Shown here: piece after piece, positions 48,916-57,676 of the stretch | How positions within the stretch are numbered: the stretch's first letter is position 1 | How the letters are laid out: each line of letters begins with the position of its first letter | Notes under the pieces: generated by a model | Databases searched by the model: none | Told to the model about the DNA's origin: nothing | Seen by the model: the letters and a program-made list of their open reading frames with translations, nothing else | NCBI GenBank assembly: GCA_029747015.1 | Contig: JAKOGI010000531.1 | Coordinates: forward strand, 213,501 to 277,500 | DNA: 64,000 nt | Direction: 5' to 3' | Origin: Carnegiea gigantea | Lineage: Eukaryota; Streptophyta; Magnoliopsida; Caryophyllales; Cactaceae | Translations under genes and position numbers: made by a program

Positions 48916-49242
48916 TTTCTCCATATTGCCATAAAGTTGTTCTTGTGAAAGAATCTCCAAAACTTGTTGCAAATGCTTGGCATGCTCCTCCTCGGTCTTG
49001 CTATAGACCAAAATATCATCAAAGTAAACGACAACACAAGTTCCAATGAGGGGCTTGAGAACTTGGTTCATGAGTCTCATAAAAGTGCTCGGGGCATTAG
49101 TAAGCCCGAATGGCATTAAAAGCCACTCATATAAACCTCCTTTAGTCTTAAAGGCGGTTTTCCATTCATCACCTTCAAAAATACGAATCTGATAATAGCC
49201 ACTTCTAAGATCAATCTTAGAAAAGATAGCGGCTCCGTGTAA
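48907..49242 (-). pseudogene. pol: pol part 2: RT palm segment
   Basis: This is the same frame as the protease segment after the TAA at 49243. It contains [12 protein letters not shown] and the catalytic Y-F-D-D box. It ends functionally at the frameshift in the run of six A at 48907-48912. Beyond the run, this frame reads a short nonsense tail. Confidence 0.85.
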
Positions 49243-50217
49243 TTAATCCAATAGATCTTCCAATCGGGGAATAGGATACCGGTACTTGATAGTGATCTTG
49301 TTTATTGCCCGGCTATCAACACACATACGCATGCTACCATCCTTCTTAGGAACAAGGAGGGCGGGGACGGCACATGGGCTTAGACTTTCCCGAATTAAAC
49401 CCTTGGACAAGAGATCATCCACTTGTCTTTGGACTTCTTGAGTTTCGCTTGGAGACATCCGGTATGCCGGCTTGTTTGGAAGTACGGATCCGGGAACGAG
49501 GTCTATCTTGTGTTGGATTGATCTTGGAGGGGGAAGGCCATGTGGAATTTCTTGTGGAAAAACATGGTGATAGGCTTGTAGAAGAGGGCTGAGTAGTGGA
49601 TGTGAGGGAGATGATGGCTTAGACTCTTCTTGGAAAAGTATCAAGTCTTTAAAAGACTCATACTCATGGTGCTCAGATTTGAGAAGAGTAGTAAAGAAGA
49701 CTTCCAAATGAGGATTGTCTTTTGGCTTAGAGGGGGAAGGACTTTTGAGAGGAGTAAGAGTGATTTTCTTACAGTCCTTGAGAAAAGAGTAAGTGTTCAT
49801 CCGGCCATCATGGATGACACTTCTATCAAAAAGCCATGGTCTACCCAATAATATATGGCAAGCATCCATGGGGACTATATCACACCAAATCTCATCTTTA
49901 TAGTTTTTTCCAATTGAAAAAGAAACAAGACAACGGTGAGTAATTTGCAAACCTTTGCCTTGATTCAACCATTGTATGGTGTAGGGATTTGGACGAGGAG
50001 AGACTTGCAGCTTGAGTTTTTCCACCATAGTCTTTGAGGCAACGTTAGCACAACTACCTCCATCAATGATAAGGGAACAAACCTTGTCTCCTACGGTACA
50101 CCTGGTGTGAAAAATGGCTTCTCTTTGCTCCATGTCATTTTGAGTGGCAATTCCACTCAAGGCCCGGCGGATAACAAGCAACTCTCCTTCATCGGGGCCT
50201 TCCTCAACTTCTTCCAA
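49243..50217 (-). pseudogene. pol: pol part 1: protease and N-terminal RT
   Basis: It is open for 324 codons from 50217. An aspartic protease motif D-G-G-S-C-A-N lies about 52 residues in. The RT start, with K-K-D-G-S-M-R-M-C-V-D-S-R and Y-P-I-P-R, lies at the end. The stop TAA at 49243 interrupts the RT just before the segment that carries the next conserved block. It is in frame with gag, separated only by the TAG at 50236, so protein made here would need readthrough or come from an intact relative. Confidence 0.88.
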
Positions 50218-50235
50218 ACTTCCTTCTTCAAAGTG

Positions 50236-51273
50236 CTATCCTTCTTCTTCATCATAGGCATGTTCATCACATGCTTCTTGGTACTCCGCTAGGGAAACAA
50301 TCCTCCTGTTTGGACACTCAGATGCATAGTGTCCCATGCCTTGACACCGAAAGCAACGAACCTTGTCCTTTGATTTGGGCTCTTGTGTGGAGGGTTTTGG
50401 AGGGGTTGGAGTGGTGATTTTGGTTTGTGGAGGTGGGGGATTTTGTGGACGAGGAGGGTAGTACGGAGGCTTTTGTGTGGGGTAAGGACGAGAGAGAGGC
50501 TTGGAAAGGACACTCTTTTCCTTTGATTTCTTTTGTTGCTCTACCTTGTAGGCTAGAGAACTCAAGTCATCTAGGGATGAATAGGGTTGCAACTCAATTA
50601 CATGAGCAATGGACTCATCAAGACCGGTCAAGTATCTTACCAAGGTTTGTGAGGCGTCTTCTCTCAAATCGCATTTGAGTAGGAGTTGTTCAAACTCCCG
50701 AGTGTATTCTTCCACACTCTTGGATCCTTGCTTGAGTCGATGGAGCTTGAGATAATTGTCTTGCACATTGTGAGAGGGAAGAAACTTGGCCTTGAGTTTT
50801 TCTTTCATTTTGGCCCAAGTTCTGATTTTCCCTTTTCCGTTTCTTGCTCTTTTCGCTCCAAGGTTAGCCCACCAGATTGAAGCATATTTTCTGAGTTTAA
50901 GGGCTACAAACTTTACCTTCTTATCTTCCGGGATGTCCTCATATTCAAAGATCCTCTCAATGGTGTGCAACCAATCGAGAAATAAGTCCGGATCAAGTTG
51001 GCCTTCAAATTCGGGGATGTCAATTCGGACAACACCAATATTTCCTCCTTGCCTTCGTCTCCTTGGGGGTTCCTCATCACTTGAATTGGCATGGGAGTGA
51101 TGGACTTCCTCTTTAGATTCAACCACCGATTCATGAGGGTGAGAGGGTGTGGGGCTATGAACCCACCTTCTTTTCTCTTCTAAGAGTTGGCCCAGTTGAG
51201 TCCGGAGATATGTAACTTGGGCTTCCAACTCCTCTACTCTTGCTTGATCACTTTTTGTGGACTTAGTAGACAT
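50236..51273 (-). CDS. gag: gag with CCHC zinc knuckle, 345 aa
   Basis: The ATG at 51273 follows the leader repeats. A coiled-coil-prone start (V-E-E-L-E-A-Q) is followed by the retrotransposon gag core (F-L-D-W-L-H-T-I-E-R near 105, then E-Y-T-R-E-F-E-Q-L). Next come a basic, proline-rich stretch and one zinc knuckle, C-F-R-C-Q-G-M-G-H-Y-A-S-E-C, at about 307-320. Gag would form the particle and bind the RNA. The frame is intact and ends in an acidic tail at a TAG. The downstream frame continues in the same phase, so this stop is either a mutation or a readthrough stop. Single-frame gag-pol is usual for the clade, which favours mutation. Confidence 0.9.
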   Translation of the reverse strand: MSTKSTKSDQARVEELEAQVTYLRTQLGQLLEEKRRWVHSPTPSHPHESVVESKEEVHHSHANSSDEEPPRRRRQGGNIGVVRIDIPEFEGQLDPDLFLDWLHTIERIFEYEDIPEDKKVKFVALKLRKYASIWWANLGAKRARNGKGKIRTWAKMKEKLKAKFLPSHNVQDNYLKLHRLKQGSKSVEEYTREFEQLLLKCDLREDASQTLVRYLTGLDESIAHVIELQPYSSLDDLSSLAYKVEQQKKSKEKSVLSKPLSRPYPTQKPPYYPPRPQNPPPPQTKITTPTPPKPSTQEPKSKDKVRCFRCQGMGHYASECPNRRIVSLAEYQEACDEHAYDEEEG

Positions 51274-51300
51274 GTTGGAGATGCGTTGAAGGAAGAATAT

Positions 51301-51530
51301 GCAGCAGGGAAAGTGGCACGGTCGTGCAAGGGGGCACGGTCAGGCCGTGCTATGCTTCGGCTGAAGAAAATGCAGAAAAGTAGAGTGGCACGGTCGTGCT
51401 TGACGGCACGGGGGCACCGTGCTCCGTCTCGACTTGAAGATTTCTGGAAAAATGATATGGCACGGTCGTGTGTTGTGGCACGGGGGCACCGTGCTGCTTC
51501 TCTGGTCTTCGAGACTCGGATTGCCGGTTT
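51301..51530 (-). repeat. three 72-bp hairpin repeats in the element's leader
   Basis: TGGCACGGTCGTG occurs at 51314, 51386 and 51458, exactly 72 bases apart. Each is followed by a second GGCACGG and a closing CCGTGC, so each unit can fold on itself. The block lies between the primer site and the gag ATG, where packaging or translation signals are expected. Confidence 0.9.
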
Positions 51531-51601
51531 GTGCCTCTTTTTGTTTTTTTGTATCTTGGCTTTTTGGGATGTGTTTGGGTATGATGTGGGTCACTTAAAA
51601 G

Positions 51602-51618
51602 CCTTGGCTCTGATACCA
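51602..51618 (-). other. primer binding site of the CRM-like element
   Basis: On the minus strand, TGGTATCAGAGCCAAGG starts two bases after the 5' LTR. It is the initiator tRNA-Met type site and confirms minus orientation. Confidence 0.9.
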
Positions 51619-51620
51619 AT

Positions 51621-52741
51621 TGATGTAGATGTGGGTGGTAAGTGAACCAAATCAACTCAAACTCAAACTAAACAAGAATCAACCAAAGAAAAGTGAATAT
51701 GGTGGAAGATAGATTGAGATGGTTTGAAGAATAATAACAAAAAAAACAAGGATAAACAAGACCTTGTAATTAAGATAATCCTTCACGGAGCCAGTCAATG
51801 ACTTGATCTTGGGCTAATTCTCTTGTCTTAACCAAGGAATCACTCCAATTGGAAAAGGAAGAGAACCTAGAACACCACTTGAATGAGCCAAAATCAAGAT
51901 ATAGAACTAGGAATTTTGAGACACAAATGAGAATCACTCTCAAAGGTGCTTGTATTACTTTGGAAATCTCTTACAATGCTGAATGATTAGCTTCACATGC
52001 CCCCCCCCTTTTATAGACTCAGCAAAAGACAATCAAAAGACTCAAATAACTCCTAACAATTAAAACTAGCTAAAGAAAAGTCTAAGAAAAATGAAAAGAC
52101 ACATCATAAAAGGGGGTGGGGGAGGTTACAAGGAATATTCTAGGATTTTGCAGCTGATTACATCAATCTAGAAGCATCTAAAACGTGCACAATATCAGCC
52201 ACACAAGTATATGTAACCGAAGACTCTTCATATTCCCAGCATTAATCCGTGCAACTGCCTCAACTTCAACAGAGCATAACTTCCAGAATACTCGGCCAAA
52301 TCACGCGTTCTTGGGCTTGTTAGAAAGCCCTGGAAGTCTATTTTCTAGAATGGGCTCATTGGCTCAATTTGGATAAGCGGTTTGAAAGTTATGGCCCAAA
52401 AAATGCACCTATCTCAGACTGGACTGGATCAGCACAACGTATCTTTGAGTGATATTTTGCCCAATCAAATGATGTCCAAATTAAATGAAATTGGGCTTAT
52501 TTTAAAGCTGACATCTTAAGCTTCAAAACCATGTGGAGCCTCAAGTTGTGGGTCCACGTTAGGTAGGCCAAAAGTGCACACAAAAATCGGGAAATTTCTG
52601 GATGAAGGCGGCACTACCTCTTCGGGCATGAACGCCAATTTGCGGCAAAGTTTGGCAACTTCCTTGACCTCTTGAAGCTTGAGTGAATCCTCCTTGGGCT
52701 GAGCTTGATGGTCCTTGGGCTTCTCACGATGGTCTCCATCA
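51621..52741 (-). repeat. 5' LTR of the CRM-like element (1121 bp)
   Basis: Nearly the same as 45836-46959. It contains a copy of the pol tail frame and a 63-codon frame on the plus strand that is not a gene. Confidence 0.9.
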
Positions 52742-52746
52742 ACATC
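52742..52746. repeat. target duplication ACATC, right
   Basis: Matches 45831-45835. Confidence 0.8.
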
Positions 52747-52784
52747 TCAATGAGGCTTGCATTTCAGAACTAAGTTGTCAAGAC

Positions 52785-54560
52785 CCAGAAAATGAAGGGT
52801 ACTATACATGATTTTGGCAGGGTTTTCGGAAAATGTCAAATGATCACCATTGCTCCTCAATTCTCAGCATGTTAGCATGTTCCAAGACTATTGTAGATGG
52901 TTTTGAGTGTATTTTCCATTATCATAATACCTGTTTTTGGGAATTTCCGAGACCACATTACGAAATCTACAAGATGTGCCAGGTGAACCTTTCTTACTCA
53001 CTAGAAATGTGTAGGACGTTTAGAATGCCATATAGAGTTTCAAAGGTACAGTGGCCACATCTCTGAGCACCATCAAAATGAAGGCTATTATACACGGTTT
53101 TTGGATATTTTACAAAAGGCACAAAAATTGTTAAATGATAAGTTCAAGCTCCTATTGATCCCTCAAAATGTTCTGTGATGCCTTATTTGCATTCCGGATG
53201 GTATAGAAGCTGTTACAAGTCACCATAATGCCGATCTTTTTACACCTAGGATCACACCAAAATTTATGAGAGCATGCTGACGAAGCCATTATACTCACTG
53301 AAATTATTAACAAAGATATTTCGAACTAAGAGATTTGGAAGTAGGATGGCTGGAGTATCTGAGGAAACCAAAAACTAAAGGTTCTAATACATTATTTTCG
53401 GGACGTTTGAAAAATGCTGGAGATAATGCCAAATGGTGGCCAGTAACTATGTGCATCCTGTCAAACTGTTCCACAGTACCTCAGGTATACTATGGATAAG
53501 CCACCATAATAAGCCCCTTTTTTGGCACTATGCGATCATGCTTCAAAAACAAAAAACTTCCCTATGGAGGATATAATGATTTTCAAAATTTTGAAACATC
53601 ATAAGAATCAAGAAGGTAGAGTCGTCACAGCCTCTTAGAACCCCAAAAATGAAGGCTATCATACACAATTTCTGAAATTTTGGGCAAGTGTCCGAGGAGC
53701 TATCAAATTTTAATATCATCCTAGACCAAAGAGTACCAGTGTATTACATGCCACCATAATACCTTTTTTTTTAGCATTTAAAACAGGCTTTGAAATCTGT
53801 AAGATGGTGCCAATGAAATGCTTGCACTCATTGAAGCTGTTTAGAATGATATTTAAAATGTTATCAAAAGCCTTTAAGGTACCTCTCTACAGCCTCACAA
53901 TGAAGGCCATTATACAAAAGTAATAGGTTTCCAAAAAAAGTGTTAGGAAAGTTGTCAAATAAAACATATGTCGCCTATTGATCCTCCTCAAAATCTAAAT
54001 GGTGCCAACTCCCAAACCAATGAAGCGTTAGAGTGACATTGCGTACAATCACATTATTCTTATGTGGATGCAAAATGATGAAACTGTGCTTCCAGCTTTG
54101 CAAAATGGGGACTAACGTGCTCTCTGCCTCTCCCACCAACCCCTCAAAAACGTTTTAGGATGTTTTACAACCGTTGGTCACAGATTAGCATGCATGTATA
54201 CCACCATAATGCCCACTATCTGACGAATTTTACCATTATCTCCAGGGATATTTAGAATGCCCTGAATAGTTGAAGAGGAACGGTAGTGCAGGCCCCCTTG
54301 GTACTCCAAAATGAAGGCTATTATATATTATTTTCAGGGATTTCCAAAAACCATTGTGACTATATGGTCCTACAGATCCATTAAAATGTTTAGAGTGTTT
54401 TAGAATTGTTTCAAGTTTTCAAGTAGTTCATAGTGCATTGTATACCATCATGAATCCATTTTTGGCAATTAGAACCAGGCTTCAAAATCTACAAGATGGT
54501 ACCTTATCAAGCCATTACACTAGTCCAATTGTTTATAGAAATGTTTTCCACATTCTAAGG
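52785..54560. repeat. diverged tandem array, six units of about 250-400 bp
   Basis: The phrase AAATGAAGGCTATTATACA or a variant starts units near 52795, 53077, 53371, 53646, 53900 and 54308. A second phrase, CACCATAATGCC, recurs near 53218, 53509, 53752 and 54203, with weaker forms near 52918 and 54445. A third, AAATCTACAAGATGGTGCC, recurs in the same order. The units are highly diverged, with no long frame. I do not recognise the family. Confidence 0.75.
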
Positions 54561-55481
54561 GTCTGTTAAACTCTTTTTTTTGGCCGGGTGCAAGTGCTAT
54601 GAACCAACTACGAATGGTCCTCAATAAGGCCCAAAGCACAAAGTGACGATGCATGCATTACGGATGTGAGGCACGGCTAAAGCTCAACCGCTAACTAATT
54701 GATATTTCTAGAATGGTTCATATTCTACTTTTGCTTGTAAATGATTGCTACAACACTTACCACAGCCTTCTGAAAACCTCTGAAAAGTAACAGTGGAAGG
54801 AAACTATGATTCAACAAGTAAATTTGATCAATCAGACAAAATGCTTACCTGATGAATGAATATGCATTGATATGAATAATTTAGACCCGAAAACACTGTC
54901 TTGACATTACCACAGCCTTCTCAAACTTTCCATGGCTTTGGAAAATAAATCCCAAAAGAAAACTCTCTTGACTCGTCCAAAAATCTGCATTTTTTTCCCT
55001 TGAAAATGGGGATTTCATTCTATCCACAGATCCCAAAATGCCAAACAAAAATGCAAAGGTTCAAGCATTAAAAAAGGCAGCCCGCCCAAAGCCTGTCCAA
55101 ATATAACTGAGTAGCAGCAACTTTTTCGACACAACCTCAAACGCAATCAAATTGAACAAATTGGATTCAAGGAAGAGCTACTAACCCAGAACGCTTAAAA
55201 GAGGCCTAATCTTAGTCCGATCGAATCCAAATCGGCGAAAAAACAGTCACAGTCACAATCACAACCGCAAACCACAATTAATTGCGTAACTAAAACAACA
55301 AAATCAAACGATAAGTATCCCAATGAAATCCCAGCTCCGAATCAGCGAAACACGAAATCAGCCATGGGAAAGCGAAACCCCAGATGAAGAATCAATGAAA
55401 ACACAAAAGGAAGAGGAAGAAGAAAGAGTAAGGGAAGGCAATGATTACCCGGAAGAGAGAGAATGGGGATGGAAGATGGGT
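54561..55481. other. spacer, probable 3' side of the small minus-strand gene
   Basis: No other gene is seen. The part near 55390-55480 reads CT-rich on the minus strand and contains a possible splice donor (GGGTAATC), so a 3' untranslated intron is possible. Confidence 0.35.
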
Positions 55482-55628
55482 CTAATTGTTCGGATGAAGA
55501 GCTTTCTTGGGCTTGGAGTAATCAGGCGGGGAGTATACCACAGCGGCAGCCATGGCAGCTGGGAATACAACATACTTGGCGAACATGGCCAGCTTATGCA
55601 GCAATGGCTCTCCCTTCAGCACCACCAT
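55482..55628 (-). CDS. small membrane-type protein, 48 aa, not recognised
   Basis: The ATG at 55628 sits in a good plant start context (GCAAAAATGGTG), and the frame ends with TAG at 55482. The product starts M-V-V-L-K-G-E-P-L-L-H-K and has one hydrophobic segment at about residues 14-32 (F-A-K-Y-V-V-F-P-A-A-M-A-A-A-V-V). It continues Y-S-P-P-D-Y-S-K-P-K-K and ends H-P-N-N. One short membrane helix with basic flanks is the usual form of small subunits of mitochondrial complexes, but I cannot name a family. GC content is higher within the frame than in the flanks. The longer plus-strand frame over the same bases (55323-55709) shows no known domain and begins in low-complexity sequence. I think the minus-strand frame is the real one. 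Confidence 0.65.
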   Translation of the reverse strand: MVVLKGEPLLHKLAMFAKYVVFPAAMAAAVVYSPPDYSKPKKALHPNN

Positions 55629-55739
55629 TTTTGCAGATTCGATGCTTCTCCGTTTGATTTCGAAGAATTGAATTTGATTGAATTGATTTGGTGTTCTCTT
55701 CTTCTTTGATCAGTGCCAGGCTCCCTCCAGGTAACATGT

Positions 55740-57676
55740 GTTCTTCCACAGCTATTAGACCTTTTTTTTTTTTTTTATAATTAGGTTTTTTATATTTTAG
55801 TTAAAATCATATTTGCATTATTTTAGTATTTTTTTTTTTTTTTGCGAGAGTGGTTATGTTTCAGTGAGCATTGTTACGTGTCTCAGTAAGAAAATTTATC
55901 AAATATATAGTTCTTTTGAACATTTGAAGAGTGATATAATTTGTTTATTTTTTTGATCTAAAAAAATATAGAATATATCCTACAAATTAAATATACTCTA
56001 AAGTCCTAAAACAACAAAAATAATTGTGTTCCAAAATAACAAAAATAATACATTTTTCATGAGTGGGTAATATTGTGTAGAGTTCTTTAAATGAGTTTGT
56101 ATATGTAATTTATAACCATTAGATTATTAAATTGTTAAGTAAAAATTAAGGTGAAAAAGGGTTACGAACAACGGACCTCTTTATGATATTCATTTGCAAG
56201 TTAATTATTACGGATAATTCTTACAAAGGGTCAGACTAATGACGTAAATTTGGATTATCAAAGTGGATGCTATATAATGGGTTCTCATTCACATACCATG
56301 AATGTAATAGGAGCATCACATGGATGATGTATCTTTCATTCTTTCTTATTACATAGGATTTGCTTCACATAGTTTGTTTTCTTTGATAACTAAGCCTCAC
56401 CTAGCTACGAACCAGCCTAGGCACAAACAACTAAAGTTTTATACAAATACTCTAAACATCTAATAACTTGTGCTAGGTTATAACATATAAGAAAAATAAT
56501 TCAGCCGCAAAGTGATTAAACCCTTATTTATAACTGAAATCTTCTTATGAAATCATCGGTGATTATTATTTGGACAATTTTATCACATTACCTAGAATAA
56601 TAAAACTCACTTTTAAAGAGTTACAATGAGCAGTCCTATATCTTTAACATATCTTTTGACTTTTTGATCAAGTTGCAATATAAATTACACTATTACTTTC
56701 TTGTATAAAAATTTTAAGTGTCATGACTTTCTTTTCCTAAAAAAAACAATATCCCTTAATCAAGGGCATTCAGTTAATTTTGAAATCGACCATAAACAGA
56801 AAAACTAAGTGGAGACTTTGTTGCATATTGATCCCCAATACAAGCCCCCTGCATTTTGTGTATAACTCCTCCTTTTAACTGAAGTTGAGATATTGTTATC
56901 TGATAAATGATAGAACTCTCCAATTATAGATTTCCTCCATTTATAAAACTCAAACATGAAACTAACTTAAAATAAACCAATATCAAACCACTTAAACCAA
57001 CCTCTGTTGATAATCCAACCTTTTGATTGAGATGCGAGTCTGTCTAATATACGAGTTCTTCCCAATCTGAGCTCAAGCTCTTAGTTAGTGATGGTTTCAT
57101 TCATACAAGCATCAAACTCATGGCCACCAAGACGTTTTGTTGTAAGAATCCAAATACCAAACCTAGATTTTTTTTTTGGGGGGGGGGGTGGTAGAGAAGG
57201 GCACAAAATCGAGATCTTCACAAAATCAGCATCATTGACTAGTACAAAACCTGAGACGAATAAGAGATGGACAAACACCAGCGAAAACCAGCACAATGAC
57301 ACAATAAATTTCCTAGGGACCAAAATTTCTTCCCTTGTTCCAATTTCAACATCCCCAGTCTTTTCACATTATGCACAGGGATACATTGTAGATGACTCTG
57401 TCTGTGCTCTTGTCATTCACAAGTTTGTCTCTCTTGATCTCACCCATACAAAATCCAGTGGTTTCCAGACCACCAGCTAATCTACATCAACATCATATCT
57501 TCATGGCAGTTTCTGCACCTCATCTACATTCTCTTATCTTTGCACAAAACATCCCACCTTCCTTCCAAACCCATTGCTTCTATCATTTTAACTCCCAAAA
57601 AGATTCTCTTTTTCCTTAATCATCACACAACTTATCTTCTCTTTTTTCTCCCTGTATTATCAAATAGGCAAAAGTA
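55740..57676. other. AT-rich spacer and upstream region of PMI1
   Basis: It holds poly(T) tracts near 55765 and 55830 and a T9G11 run near 57170. A pyrimidine-rich leader is likely at about 57480-57670. No gene is supported. The frame at 57088-57480 crosses the G run and lacks any domain. Confidence 0.45.

Larger units (their letters stand above)
45836..52741 (-). mobile_element. Ty3/gypsy chromovirus, CRM-like, complete but broken
   Basis: The LTRs are at 45836-46959 (3' LTR) and 51621-52741 (5' LTR), with TGATG...CATCA ends and target duplication ACATC. Reading the minus strand, the order is 5' LTR, tRNA-iMet primer site, a leader with 72-bp repeats, gag, protease, RT, RNase H, integrase, purine tract, 3' LTR. 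RT before integrase places it in Ty3/gypsy. No chromodomain is obvious after the integrase, and the pol frame runs about 75 codons into the 3' LTR, a trait I associate with the CRM (centromeric) clade. By eye the two LTRs differ at roughly 30 of 1120 positions, so insertion is fairly recent. The gag-pol frame has an in-frame TAG (50236), a TAA (49243) and a one-base frameshift in an A6 run (48907-48912), so this copy is probably not autonomous. Confidence 0.92.

Noticed and set aside
51187..51645. 152-codon frame on the plus strand
   Set aside because: It lies antisense to the chromovirus leader and primer site. The frame is kept open by the 72-bp repeats (24 codons).
55323..55709. 128-codon frame on the plus strand
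   Set aside because: Low-complexity start, no domain. The minus strand holds a better-formed 48-codon gene over the same bases.
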